A stretch of 64,000 nt of DNA from the NCBI RefSeq assembly GCF_026339955.1, contig NZ_JAPEPW010000001.1:6221001-6285000 (forward strand). Reading direction: 5' to 3'. The stretch comes from Streptomyces sp. NBC_01549 (lineage in GTDB: Bacteria; Actinomycetota; Actinomycetes; Streptomycetales; Streptomycetaceae). Positions within the stretch are counted from its first letter, which is position 1, and the number at the start of each line of letters is the position of its first letter. The position numbers and the translations under genes are program-made. The notes beneath the pieces are model-generated. The model was not told the DNA's origin and searched no databases. It worked only from the letters and a program-made list of their open reading frames with translations. Below, one piece after another: positions 41,818 through 50,443 of this stretch.

Positions 41818-42255
41818 TCAGGCGGCCTGACGGCGCATCTCGGGGCCCCGCATCGGGCGCGAGCCCGGGCCGCCGACGTGCGAGAAGGGCTGTGTCCGCC
41901 AGTCCAGCCCCTGAGGGAGCGTCAACAGAAGGGCGGTGTCCTGCTCCTGAGGCTCCGCCGACTCGTCGGCGGGCCGGGCGTCGCCTGCGGCGCGGCCCGT
42001 GCCGGCGCAGACCGTGAGCCCGAACGGGTTCCACGGCGAGGCGCACAGCGCGTGCTCGGGCAGGCTCTCCTCGTCCGCGAGGAGCGCGATGGGCTGGGCA
42101 CAGTCCGGGCAGATCACCCGGTACATCTCGAAGGTGTCGTAGGCGTCGAGTTCCTCACCGTCGAGGGCGTCGGGTTCGACGCCCTCCGGCTCGGGATCGA
42201 CGACCAGCTTGGGCCGCTTGGATGCGGTACGACCAGGACGCTTAAGACTCTGCAT
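41818..42255 (-). CDS. Conserved actinobacterial protein with a zinc-ribbon-like motif
   Basis: A 145-residue acidic protein. After a basic start (MQSLKRPGRTASKRPKL) comes YDTFEMYRVICPDCAQPIAL, where CPDC is half of a possible zinc site; a later CASPWNPFGLTVCAGTG could supply the other two cysteines. The rest is Pro/Glu-rich with a terminal RPMRGPEMRRQAA. ATG at 42255 has GGGGGAG upstream. I recognise it as conserved in Streptomyces but know no function. It converges with the phosphotransferase fragment and is divergent from the Lrp gene. Confidence 0.75.
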   Translation of the reverse strand: MQSLKRPGRTASKRPKLVVDPEPEGVEPDALDGEELDAYDTFEMYRVICPDCAQPIALLADEESLPEHALCASPWNPFGLTVCAGTGRAAGDARPADESAEPQEQDTALLLTLPQGLDWRTQPFSHVGGPGSRPMRGPEMRRQAA

Positions 42256-42522
42256 GGGATTCTCCCCCTCGGGTGGGCCGACAAGGCACTGCGGCCTCGA
42301 CCACAGCAAGCATTTCCCGTCCCGTCTCTGCGGTAATCACGAGAACATCACGGACCCGGTTGCGGCACTGTGTCGTTCGTCACATGCCGCCCGCAGGTGC
42401 CCGGCGCGGTGGGTTTGTCCACCAGGCGGTTCACAGTCAGAACTCTGCCACATCACAAACCGGGTATGACCTGCGCCGCTGAGGTATCCGACGAGATCAA
42501 GGGCCCTGTAGGTTCTTGCGCC

Positions 42523-42963
42523 ATGGAGGAGCTGGACCGACAGATCGTGCAGCTGCTCGTCGCAGACGGGCGGATGAGTTACACCGACCTGGGCAAGGCC
42601 ACGGGCCTGTCCACGTCCGCCGTGCACCAGCGGGTGCGTCGGCTCGAACAGCGCGGTGTCATCCGTGGCTATGCCGCGGTCGTGGACCCCGAGGCCGTCG
42701 GGCTGCCCATGACCGCCTTCATCTCGGTGAAGCCGTTCGACCCGAGCGCCCCCGACGACATCGCGGAACGCCTCGCCGGCGTGCCCGAGATCGAGGCCTG
42801 CCACAGCGTCGCGGGCGACGAGAACTACATCCTGAAGGTGCGGGTCTCCACCCCGCACGAACTGGAGGAACTCCTCGCCCGCCTGCGCACCCTGGCGGGC
42901 GTGTCGACCCGCACGACCGTGGTGCTGTCGACGCCGTACGAGGCGCGCCCACCCCGCATCTGA
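42523..42963 (+). CDS. Lrp/AsnC-family transcriptional regulator
   Basis: A 146-residue regulator. N-terminal HTH: MEELDRQIVQLLVADGRMSY, TDLGKATGLSTSAVHQRVRR. C-terminal RAM ligand domain: MTAFISVKPFDPSAPDDIA, CHSVAGDENYILKVRVSTP and HELEELLARLRTLAGVSTRT. Lrp proteins sense amino acids or related small molecules and form octamers on DNA. The start at 42523 has no ribosome site (the mRNA may be leaderless). The amidohydrolase gene follows 47 bases downstream and is the likely co-transcribed partner. Confidence 0.93.
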   Translation: MEELDRQIVQLLVADGRMSYTDLGKATGLSTSAVHQRVRRLEQRGVIRGYAAVVDPEAVGLPMTAFISVKPFDPSAPDDIAERLAGVPEIEACHSVAGDENYILKVRVSTPHELEELLARLRTLAGVSTRTTVVLSTPYEARPPRI

Positions 42964-43010
42964 CCCACCCGGGGACCGGCCGGACACCGGCAGGCGCGAG
43001 ACTGTTCCCC

Positions 43011-44627
43011 ATGAGTGAGAGCACCGCCACGTCGGACACCGTGCTGTTGCGCGGTGGAGAAGTCCACAGTCCCGCCGACCCCTTCGCCACCGCGATGGTC
43101 GTCGAACGCGGACAGATCGCCTGGGTCGGCTCGGAAGGCGCGGCCGACGCCTTCGCCGACGGGGTCGCCGAGGTCGTGGACCTGGAAGGCGCACTGGTCA
43201 CCCCGGCCTTCACCGACGCCCACGTCCACACCACCTCCACCGGGCTCGCGCTCACCGGTCTCGACCTGTCCGACGCGCCCTCCCTGGACGCCGCCCTCGC
43301 CCTCGTCCGCGAGTTCGCCGCCGCCCGCCCCGCCGACCGGGTGCTGCTCGGCCACGGCTGGGACGCGGCCCGCTGGCCCGGCGGCCGCCCCCCGACGCGC
43401 GCCGAACTCGACGAGGCGACCGGGCGCCGCCCGCTCTACCTCTCACGCATCGACGTGCACTCCGCCGTGGTCACCACCGCGCTCCTCGACCTGGTACCCG
43501 GGGTCACCGCACGGGCCGGTTACGCGGCCGACGGCCCCCTGACCCGGGACGCCCACCACGCCGTGCGCGCCGCCGCGCTCGGCGCCCTCACCCCGGCCCA
43601 GCGCATCGAGGCCCAGCGCGCCGCGCTCGCCCACGCCGCCTCGCTCGGCATCGGGTCCGTGCACGAGTGCGCGGGCCCGGAGATCTCCTCCGAGGACGAC
43701 TTCACCGGACTGCTGCGGCTCGCCGCCGAGGAAGCCGGCCCGCGGGTCGTCGGCTACTGGGCCGAAGAGGATGTCGACAAGGCCAGGGCGCTGGGCGCGA
43801 TCGGCGCCGCGGGCGACCTCTTCGTCGACGGGTCCCTGGGCTCGTACACCGCCTGCCTGCACCAGCCGTACGCCGACGCCGACCACACCGGCACCGCCTA
43901 CCTGGACGCCGCCGCCGTGGGCGCGCATGTGGTCGCCTGCACCGAGGCAGGCCTCCAGGCGGGCTTCCACGCCATCGGGGACGCCGCCGTGACCGCCGTG
44001 GTCGAGGGAGTCCGCGCAGCCGCCGAAAAAGTCGGCCTGGCCCGCGTGCGCGCCGCCCGGCACCGCGTCGAGCACGCCGAGATGCTCACCCCGGAGACCA
44101 TCGCCGGCTTCGCCGAGCTGGGCCTCACCGCTTCCGTGCAGCCCGCCTTCGACGCGTTGTGGGGCGGCGAGGACGGCATGTACGCCCAGCGCCTGGGTGC
44201 CGAGCGGGCCCGCGCACTCAACCCGTTCGCGGCCCTGCTGCGCACCGGCGTGCCGCTCGCCTTCGGTTCCGACAGCCCCGTCACCCCCCTCGACCCGTGG
44301 GGCACCGTGCGCGCCGCCGCGTTCCACCGCACGCCGGGGCACCGGGTCTCCGTGCGCGCCGCGTTCACGGCGCATACGCGCGGCGGGTGGCGGGCGATCG
44401 GACGGGACGACGCGGGAGTCCTGGTGCCGGGCGCACCCGCCGACTACGCCGTGTGGCGCACTGAGGAACTGGTCGTGCAGGCACCCGACGACCGGGTCGC
44501 GCGCTGGTCGACCGACCCTCGTTCGGGTACTCCTGGACTGCCCGATCTGAGCCCCGGCGGAGACCTGCCCGTGTGCCTGCGGACGGTCGTCGCAGGACGG
44601 ACGGTCTTCGTACGGCCGGGCGAGTGA
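43011..44627 (+). CDS. YtcJ-like metal-dependent amidohydrolase
   Basis: A 538-residue amidohydrolase_3 protein. Metal-binding HxH lies in FTDAHVHTTSTG (H71, H73); later ligands are in QAGFHAIGDAAV, ARHRVEHAEML and AFGSDSPVTPLDPWGTVRAA. LFVDGSLGSYTACLH is the family DGSLG stretch. No signal peptide, so it is cytoplasmic. Substrates of this family are mostly unknown (cyclic amides, N-acyl compounds). The Lrp regulator gene just upstream suggests a link to amino acid metabolism. Confidence 0.9.
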   Translation: MSESTATSDTVLLRGGEVHSPADPFATAMVVERGQIAWVGSEGAADAFADGVAEVVDLEGALVTPAFTDAHVHTTSTGLALTGLDLSDAPSLDAALALVREFAAARPADRVLLGHGWDAARWPGGRPPTRAELDEATGRRPLYLSRIDVHSAVVTTALLDLVPGVTARAGYAADGPLTRDAHHAVRAAALGALTPAQRIEAQRAALAHAASLGIGSVHECAGPEISSEDDFTGLLRLAAEEAGPRVVGYWAEEDVDKARALGAIGAAGDLFVDGSLGSYTACLHQPYADADHTGTAYLDAAAVGAHVVACTEAGLQAGFHAIGDAAVTAVVEGVRAAAEKVGLARVRAARHRVEHAEMLTPETIAGFAELGLTASVQPAFDALWGGEDGMYAQRLGAERARALNPFAALLRTGVPLAFGSDSPVTPLDPWGTVRAAAFHRTPGHRVSVRAAFTAHTRGGWRAIGRDDAGVLVPGAPADYAVWRTEELVVQAPDDRVARWSTDPRSGTPGLPDLSPGGDLPVCLRTVVAGRTVFVRPGE

Positions 44628-45166
44628 TCTGCGGGGGTGGCGTCGTGGTGTTCATCCGCCGCCGCCGCGTCGCGCGACCTGCGCATCCTCCGCGCTGACC
44701 AGGTAATTGAGGGAAAACCAGCAGGTCAGACGAGTGTTGACAGCTGGCCTCGGGGGGCCGGTAGGTTCGGCCGGGTCCACCACCGGACGTCCGACCGGAG
44801 AACTTCCACGCAGTCGCCGGAGCGCCGCTGGGTCAGGGGTGGTGTGCCGCACCGGCGCACCACCACTGGGAGCCAGGCTCAGCGCCAGTGCGACGGCGAG
44901 GGAACGTTCATGCCTGTCGGAAGGGTGTGACCCGGGTGGGGCCCGGACGTCCAGTAGACAACGGCTTTCGGTCGACCCGCAGCCAGCGGGTCCCAGGTCG
45001 GCCCGAAGGGCGCCGGGCCCCGATCCGCAGTACGGTGCTCCGGCGCGGCGGGCGCTCTCTTACCCGGCTCTTGCCGAATCGACACCCCCGCACTAACGCG
45101 CCGACGCGTCAGTGCAGGCTGCGGCCACTATGGTGGACCCCTGCGTACGGACATGAAGGGGCAGTA
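44628..45166. other. 539-bp gap with promoter and strong RNA structure, candidate ncRNA or long leader
   Basis: No convincing coding sequence. A -35-like TTGACA (44737-44742) is followed 19 bases later by TAGGTT (44762-44767). Downstream, GTGGTGTGCC (44839-44848) pairs with GGCGCACCAC (44854-44863) and GACCCGC (44974-44980) pairs with GCGGGTC (44986-44992). A six-codon frame (ATGCCTGTCGGAAGGGTG TGA) with GAGGGAACG upstream lies at 44910-44930. It may be a long structured leader of the mannosyltransferase gene or a separate small RNA. Confidence 0.4.
44737..44767 (+). promoter_or_regulatory. Putative promoter in the amidohydrolase-mannosyltransferase gap
   Basis: TTGACA and TAGGTT are both near-consensus boxes; the 19-base spacing is one longer than ideal. 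Transcription would start near 44774, almost 400 bases before the next start codon. Confidence 0.4.
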
Positions 45167-45961
45167 GTGAACGACGGCGACGGGACCCTCGCGGCAGGAG
45201 CCAAGGGGAGGCAGTTCGGCCCGCTCGGCACGGCCTTGGTGATCATCCCGACCTACAACGAGGCGGAGAACATCAAGAAGATCGTCGGCCGGGTACGAGC
45301 CTCGGTGCCCGATGCACACGTTCTCGTGGCGGACGACAACAGCCCGGACGGCACGGGCAAGCTCGCCGACGAGCTGGCCGCCGAGGACGACCACGTCCAG
45401 GTGCTGCACCGCAAGGGCAAGGAAGGCCTGGGCGCCGCGTATCTCGCGGGCTTCGCCTGGGGCCTTGAGCACGGCTACGGCGTCCTCGTGGAGATGGACG
45501 CGGACGGCTCGCACCAGCCCGAGGAACTGCCCCGGCTGCTGACCGCCCTCAAGGGCGCGGACCTCGTGCTGGGGTCGCGCTGGGTGCCGGGCGGGCGGGT
45601 CGTGAACTGGCCCAAGTCCCGCGAGTTCATCTCGCGTGGCGGCAGCTTGTACTCCCGGCTCATGCTCGACGTGCCGATCCGGGACGTCACCGGAGGCTTC
45701 CGCGCCTTCCGCCGCGAGACCCTCGAAGGTCTCGGACTCGGTGAGGTCGCGTCCCAGGGGTACTGCTTTCAGGTGGACCTGGCCCGGCGCGCGGTCAAGG
45801 CCGGTTTCCACGTCGTCGAGGTGCCCATCACCTTCGTCGAGCGTGAGCTCGGCGACTCCAAGATGAGCCGCGACATCCTCGTGGAGGCGCTGTGGCGGGT
45901 CACCACGTGGGGTGTGGGGGAGCGGGTCGGCCGGATCACCGGCCGGAACCACACGCCGTAG
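45167..45961 (+). CDS. ppm1: Polyprenol monophosphomannose synthase
   Basis: A 264-residue GT2 enzyme that transfers mannose from GDP-mannose to polyprenyl phosphate at the membrane, feeding protein O-mannosylation and glycolipids. Motifs: VIIPTYNEAENIKKIVGRV, HVLVADDNSPDGTGKLADEL, the metal site VEMDADGSHQPEELPRLL, ADLVLGSRWVPGGRVVNWP and DVTGGFRAFRRETLEG. No membrane helices, as in the Streptomyces Ppm1 catalytic protein, whose N-acyltransferase partner is separate. GTG at 45167 has AAGGGG upstream. Confidence 0.93.
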   Translation: MNDGDGTLAAGAKGRQFGPLGTALVIIPTYNEAENIKKIVGRVRASVPDAHVLVADDNSPDGTGKLADELAAEDDHVQVLHRKGKEGLGAAYLAGFAWGLEHGYGVLVEMDADGSHQPEELPRLLTALKGADLVLGSRWVPGGRVVNWPKSREFISRGGSLYSRLMLDVPIRDVTGGFRAFRRETLEGLGLGEVASQGYCFQVDLARRAVKAGFHVVEVPITFVERELGDSKMSRDILVEALWRVTTWGVGERVGRITGRNHTP

Positions 45962-46086
45962 GAGCGCTTGCGAAGTGGGGGCGGCCCGCATGGGCCCGCC
46001 CTCGCGATGCGCCCTCACTTCACTCCACAGCTACGGCTGATCATCCGCTTATCCCGTACTGAGCTGTGCCCAGGCACACTGGGTGC

Positions 46087-46656
46087 ATGACGACTGGCGC
46101 ACCGACTCCCACATACCCCGCGCGGCCGCGGCGATCCCGGCTGCGCACGTATCTGCCGCTCGGCATCGCCGTCTGGCTGGTGCTGGAGATCTGGCTCCTG
46201 ACCGTGGTCGCCGGCGCGGCTAGCGGTTTCGGGGTCTTCCTGCTGCTGGTCGCCGGTTTCGTCCTCGGCTCCGTGGTCATCAAGCGGGCCGGCCGCCGTG
46301 CCTTCCGCAACCTCAGCGAGACGCTGCAACAGCAGCAGAGCGGGGCGGCCCCCACGACCGGGGGTGGCAACGGCAACGGGCTGATGATGCTCGGCGGCCT
46401 GCTCCTGATGATCCCCGGACTCATCTCCGACGCGCTGGGCCTGCTCCTGCTGATCCCGCCCGTCCAGAAGACCGTGAGCCGTTACGCCGAGCGCACCATC
46501 GACCGCAAGATCCGCGAGGCCGCGCCGGGCACCGTCGGTGACGCCTTCCAGCAGGTGCGCATCCACCGCCCCGACGGCAAGGTCGTCCAGGGCGAGGTCA
46601 TCAGGGAAGAGAACCCGGCGACGGACCCGGGCCCACGCCCACCGCTGAACCGCTGA
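46087..46656 (+). CDS. fxsA: FxsA-family membrane protein
   Basis: A 189-residue FxsA protein. Family stretches: YLPLGIAVWLVLEIWLLTVV, VLGSVVIKRAGRRAF and the hydrophobic hairpin MMLGGLLLMIPGLISDALGL plus LLLLIPPVQKTVSRYAER. It has about four membrane segments and a hydrophilic tail. In E. coli FxsA relieves phage F exclusion of phage T7; the role in actinobacteria is unknown. ATG at 46087 lacks a ribosome site and may be leaderless. Confidence 0.92.
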   Translation: MTTGAPTPTYPARPRRSRLRTYLPLGIAVWLVLEIWLLTVVAGAASGFGVFLLLVAGFVLGSVVIKRAGRRAFRNLSETLQQQQSGAAPTTGGGNGNGLMMLGGLLLMIPGLISDALGLLLLIPPVQKTVSRYAERTIDRKIREAAPGTVGDAFQQVRIHRPDGKVVQGEVIREENPATDPGPRPPLNR

Positions 46657-46705
46657 CCTCGGCTCCCATCGCAGGCCCGTGGGTTTTTCACCTGCGGGCC
46701 GGTGT

Positions 46706-46735
46706 GGGCTGGTCGCGCAGTTCCCCGTGCCCCTG
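46706..46735 (+). repeat. Dispersed intergenic element, copy 2
   Basis: Same element as at 31928-31958, with GTTCCCCGTGCCCC instead of the GCGCCCC version. Here it merges into a perfect hairpin (next entry). Confidence 0.85.
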
Positions 46736-46797
46736 AAGGGGCACGGGGAACGCACAGAGCCGCGAGCCCCGTACAACGTGCGTACGGCGCTCGCGGC
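46720..46797. terminator. Double hairpin between convergent fxsA and rbpA
   Basis: GTTCCCCGTGCCCC (46720-46733) pairs perfectly with GGGGCACGGGGAAC (46738-46751) around a TGAA tetraloop. A second stem pairs GCCGCGAGC (46759-46767) with GCTCGCGGC (46789-46797). Together they form a strong bidirectional terminator. Confidence 0.85.
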
Positions 46798-46832
46798 TGC
46801 GTGCGTGGTATGCCGCCCAACCCTCGGAGGGG

Positions 46833-47207
46833 TTACGCGGACTTGCGGCTGTCCCGCGGATGCACCGCGATGTTCATCGCGCCGGAGCGCAGAACGGCCA
46901 GGCGCTCCTCGAGGACCTCTTCGAGCTCCTCTCGGGTGCGCCGCTCCATCAGCATGTCCCAATGCGTACGCGCGGGCTTGGCCTTCTTTTCCTCAGGGCC
47001 GTCGCCGTCCACCAGGAGTGCCTGGGCCCCGCAGACCTTGCACTCCCACTCCGGCGGAATCTCCGCCTCGACCGAGAAGGGCATCTCAAACCGGTGCCCC
47101 TTCTCGCATGCGTACTCCACGGCCTGGCGCGGGGCCAGGTCGATGCCGCGGTCCGTCTCGTAGCTGGTCACCACGAGGCGCGTGCCGCGAAGAGCTCGCT
47201 CACTCAT
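46833..47207 (-). CDS. rbpA: RNA polymerase-binding protein RbpA
   Basis: A 124-residue RbpA. It binds RNA polymerase holoenzyme with HrdB-type sigma factors and stimulates transcription. Visible: N-terminal tail ERALRGTRLVVTSYETDRG, the core RQAVEYACEKGHRFEMPFSV, ECKVCGAQALLVDGDG (zinc-site cysteines) and the basic/sigma-interacting tail KPARTHWDMLMERRTREELE. ATG start. A SigR-type promoter lies about 60 bases upstream, agreeing with known induction by thiol stress. Confidence 0.97.
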   Translation of the reverse strand: MSERALRGTRLVVTSYETDRGIDLAPRQAVEYACEKGHRFEMPFSVEAEIPPEWECKVCGAQALLVDGDGPEEKKAKPARTHWDMLMERRTREELEEVLEERLAVLRSGAMNIAVHPRDSRKSA

Positions 47208-47268
47208 GAATCGTGCCTCCCGGGCTTGTCGCCCACAGGACAGGTGTCGCTGTCGTCGTCATCCGGTC

Positions 47269-47295
47269 AACGTCCGGTCGGCGGTAAAGATTCCC
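47269..47295 (-). promoter_or_regulatory. SigR-type promoter of rbpA
   Basis: On the minus strand GGGAAT (47290-47295) and GTT (47269-47271) are 18 bases apart, which fits the SigR (disulfide-stress ECF sigma) consensus GGAAT-N18-GTT. rbpA is a known SigR target in Streptomyces. Confidence 0.8.
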
Positions 47296-47462
47296 GTTGT
47301 GGGTCATGCGTCGCCGTCGTAGCCGCCCCTTGTTGTACCCACCGGCGCCCGGTTTGTCACATCTGGCAGCAGATGTCACCCAACGCTTCAGTATCTTTGA
47401 CGCGCAGTAACGGTACGCCTGGCAGGCCAAACGCGTACACTACCGGCCTTTGGCCTCAGGTG

Positions 47463-48812
47463 CTAAATCCTGTCCGGTACGGGATTTCCCGCGTCGTGCA
47501 CGGCCTGCCGTACCGGAACCCTCGCGAGCAGCACGAATCCGATGACGAAGAAGGCCACAAGCGAGATGATCGCGTCCCGATAACTTCCCGTCAGCTGGTA
47601 GGTCAAACCGAACAGAAGCGGGCCGAGCCAGCTCATCCCCCGGTCGCTCATCTCGTACGCGGAGAAGTACTCGGCCTCCTTCCCGCTCGGAACCAGGTGC
47701 GAGAAGAGCGAGCGTGAGAGCGCCTGGCTGCCGCCCAGGACCAGGCCGATCCCGGCGGCCAGGACGAAGAACCAGACGGGCGCTCCCGCCGGCAGGAAGT
47801 ACCCGGCGCCGAGCGTCACGGTCCAGGCGACGAGCGAGCCGAGGATCGTGCGCTTCGCGCCGTACGTCCGTGCGAGCCGTCCCATCCCCAGGGCGCCTCC
47901 GACCGCGAGCACCTGGACGAGCAGCACGGCGACGATCAGGGTCGACTGGCTCAGACCCAGCTCCTCCGATCCGTACACCGACGCCTGCGAGATGACCGTC
48001 TGGATACCGTCGTTGTAGACGAGGTAGGCCAACAGGAAGGCGAGCGTGAGTGGTTTGCCCCGCATGTCGCGAACGGTCGCCGCCAGCTGCCGCCATCCGT
48101 GCCCCGGCGCCTGCCCCGCGGATGCCGTGGGCCGGTCCCGCAGCCGCTTCAGCGGTACGAGGGTGAAGGCGCCCCACCAGATGCCCGCCGAGGCCAGACA
48201 GATCCGGACGGCCACCGACTCGGAGAGACCGAAGGAGCCGTGGGCCGAATACAGGACCAGGTTCACGACCAGCATCAGCGAGCCCGCCGCGTAGCCGAAG
48301 GCCCAGCCGCGGGACGAGACCGCGTCACGCTCCTCGGGCGGGGCGATCTGCGGCAGGTAGGAGTTGTACAGGACCATCGACACGGCCACCGAGGCATTGG
48401 CGACCACCAGCAGCAGACCGCCGAGCAGATAGCGGTCGCCGTCCAGGAAGAACATGCCCGTGGTGGCCGTGGCGCCGAGATAGGCGCAGAGCGCGAGCAG
48501 GGGCTTCTTGCGGCCGGTGCGGTCGGCGGCCGCGCCCGCCATCGGCATCACGAAGATCGACACAATGACGGACGCCGAGACCGCGTAGGCGAAGAACGAG
48601 CCGGCGCGGACCGGGATCCCCAGGGGATGGACAAAACCGTCCGCGTCCGCCGCGTGCTTGGCGACGGACGTGAGATAGGGGCCCAGGAACACGGTGAGCA
48701 CGCTCGTCGAGTAGACGGAGCACGCCCAGTCGTAGAAGTACCAGCCGCGCTGCTCGCGCCGCCGTTCGGCTACCTCGTCGGCCGTCTGTGCCCGCACGGT
48801 GTCGGTGCCCAC
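47463..48812 (-). CDS. MFS transporter, UMF1/Atg22-like
   Basis: A 449-residue membrane protein. The start RREQRGWYFYDWACSVYSTS is the hallmark of the UMF1 group, related to yeast vacuole effluxer Atg22; later SSRGWAFGYAAGSLMLVVN and FLLAYLVYNDGIQTVISQAS support it. About 12 helices. Fungal members export amino acids from vacuoles, but bacterial cargo is unknown. GTG start with GAGGGG upstream. The glycerophosphodiesterase gene lies 42 bases upstream on the same strand, so both may be one operon. Confidence 0.88.
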   Translation of the reverse strand: MGTDTVRAQTADEVAERRREQRGWYFYDWACSVYSTSVLTVFLGPYLTSVAKHAADADGFVHPLGIPVRAGSFFAYAVSASVIVSIFVMPMAGAAADRTGRKKPLLALCAYLGATATTGMFFLDGDRYLLGGLLLVVANASVAVSMVLYNSYLPQIAPPEERDAVSSRGWAFGYAAGSLMLVVNLVLYSAHGSFGLSESVAVRICLASAGIWWGAFTLVPLKRLRDRPTASAGQAPGHGWRQLAATVRDMRGKPLTLAFLLAYLVYNDGIQTVISQASVYGSEELGLSQSTLIVAVLLVQVLAVGGALGMGRLARTYGAKRTILGSLVAWTVTLGAGYFLPAGAPVWFFVLAAGIGLVLGGSQALSRSLFSHLVPSGKEAEYFSAYEMSDRGMSWLGPLLFGLTYQLTGSYRDAIISLVAFFVIGFVLLARVPVRQAVHDAGNPVPDRI

Positions 48813-48854
48813 CCGTGCCCCTCGCTTCCCGCTGAACGGACCGCGCGAGAGGGC

Positions 48855-49622
48855 TCAGACCCAGGTGCCCCGGTCCTCCAGGACCCTGCGCAGCGTGTCG
48901 ATGTGATCGGTCATGATGCCATCGACGCCCAAGTCCAGGAGCCGGTGCATCCGATCGGCTTCGTTGACCGTCCACACGTGGACCTGCAGGCCGCGCGCGT
49001 GGGCGGCGCGTACGAAGCGCCGGTCGACCACCGGCACGCCCGACTGGGACTCGGGCACCTGGGCGGCGATCGCCGAGTCACGCAGCGCGGCCGGGACGCC
49101 GTACGAGCGCAGCCGCAGCCCCACGACCCCCTTGGTGCCGTACGAGGTCGCCAGACGAGGCCCGGCCAGACGCTGGGCGCGGAAGACCCGCGCCTCGGAG
49201 AACGAGCCGACGCAGACGCGGTCCCAGGCGTCGAGGCGGCCGATGAGGTTCAGCAGGGGGTGGAGGGCGGGTTCGTCCTTGACGTCGACGTTCCAGCGGA
49301 CGTCGGGGAAGGTTTCGAGGAGCTCCTCGAAGAGAGGGACCGGTTCCTTGCCCGCCACGCGCGCGTGGCTCACGTCCTCCCAGGGAAGCTCCGCGATCCG
49401 GCCCGCGCCGTCCGTCACCCGGTCCAGGGTCGCGTCGTGGAAGGCGACGAGCTTGCCGTCCGACGTCGCGTGCACATCCGTCTCGATATAGCGGTAGCCC
49501 GCCTGAACCGCGCGGCGGAACTGGACGACGGTGTTCTCCAGACCGTCCGCCGCACCGCCCCGGTGGGCGAAGGCGATCGGGCCGGGGTGGTCGAGGTACG
49601 GGTGGCGTATGCGCGGGCTCAC
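48855..49622 (-). CDS. Glycerophosphodiester phosphodiesterase
   Basis: A 255-residue GDPD-family TIM barrel. Catalytic and metal residues are visible in IAFAHRGGAADGLENTV, YIETDVHATSDGKLVAFHD, RWNVDVKDEPALHPLL and LQVHVWTVNEADRMHRLLD. No signal peptide, so it is cytoplasmic. It hydrolyses glycerophosphodiesters to glycerol 3-phosphate and an alcohol. GTG at 49622; its 5' end overlaps the stop of the upstream YczE-like gene by four bases, so the two are coupled. Confidence 0.92.
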   Translation of the reverse strand: MSPRIRHPYLDHPGPIAFAHRGGAADGLENTVVQFRRAVQAGYRYIETDVHATSDGKLVAFHDATLDRVTDGAGRIAELPWEDVSHARVAGKEPVPLFEELLETFPDVRWNVDVKDEPALHPLLNLIGRLDAWDRVCVGSFSEARVFRAQRLAGPRLATSYGTKGVVGLRLRSYGVPAALRDSAIAAQVPESQSGVPVVDRRFVRAAHARGLQVHVWTVNEADRMHRLLDLGVDGIMTDHIDTLRRVLEDRGTWV

Positions 49623-50308
49623 CCTGGAAGTATCGCTCGCTCCGGTTGACCGGCGGCAACGACGGTGCTGCCGCCCGGTGCCGGGCGGACGGCGAACACG
49701 CGCAGGAAGAACTGGGCGAGCGGCCCGATCGCGACGGCGTACAGCACCGTGCCGATGCCGACCGTGCCGCCGAGCGCGAATCCGGTCGCGACGACCGCCA
49801 CCTCCAGGACCGTGCGCACCAGCCGGACCGAGCGTCCCGTGCGCCGGTGCAGGCCCGTCATCAGGCCATCGCGGGGACCCGGACCGAAGCTGGCCGAGAT
49901 GTAGAGGCCTGTCGCCACGCCGTTCAGCACGATGCCCGCCACGAGCAGCGGAATCCGTACGGTCAAGGTGTGGGCGTCCGGTACCAGGGCGAGGGTGCCG
50001 TCCATGGCGATGCCGACCACGAACACGTTGGAGACCGTGCCGAGGCCCGGGCGCTGGCGCAGCGGGATCCACAGGAGCAGCACCGCGGCGCCCACGAAGA
50101 TCGACACCACGCCGATCGTCAGACCGGTCAGTTCGGCGAGCCCCTGGTGCAGCACGTTCCAGGGCTCCAGACCGAGGCCCGACTCCACCAACAGGGCCGA
50201 ACTCGCGCCGTACAGCGCGAGGCCCACGTACAGCTGGACGAGGCGACGCGGAAGCCGCCGCCCGGATTCCTTGCGTTCCCGGTGCGGGGAGTCGGCGTGC
50301 GTGGACAA
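49619..50308 (-). CDS. YczE/YitT-family integral membrane protein
   Basis: About 229 residues from TTG at 50308 (GGGGGCACCTC upstream); the longer in-frame version begins inside the opposite regulator's upstream region and has a His-rich stretch that is unlikely. Six helices with the family stretch LGLEPWNVLHQGLAELTGL, GVATGLYISASFGPGPRDGL and MTGLHRRTGRSVRLVRTVLE. The divergent gene is a MocR regulator, a pairing known for YczE proteins in Bacillus-type genomes, so that regulator probably controls it. Confidence 0.82.
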   Translation of the reverse strand: MSTHADSPHRERKESGRRLPRRLVQLYVGLALYGASSALLVESGLGLEPWNVLHQGLAELTGLTIGVVSIFVGAAVLLLWIPLRQRPGLGTVSNVFVVGIAMDGTLALVPDAHTLTVRIPLLVAGIVLNGVATGLYISASFGPGPRDGLMTGLHRRTGRSVRLVRTVLEVAVVATGFALGGTVGIGTVLYAVAIGPLAQFFLRVFAVRPAPGGSTVVAAGQPERAILPG

Positions 50309-50443
50309 GAGGTGCCCCCTGTGGTGATGGCCCTTGATGACCTGTGATGAGCCGTGGTGGTGATGGTGGCCTGGCCCGTGACATTCTGTGGCCTGTAGGA
50401 AGGCGCCATCCAAGGCCAATCCGGGGAAGGTGGACTGGGAATC

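Noticed and set aside
44707..45096. A 129-codon frame in the gap before the mannosyltransferase
   Set aside because: Low-complexity Arg/Pro/Gly/Ser composition, no ribosome site and no motif; the region looks more like structured RNA.
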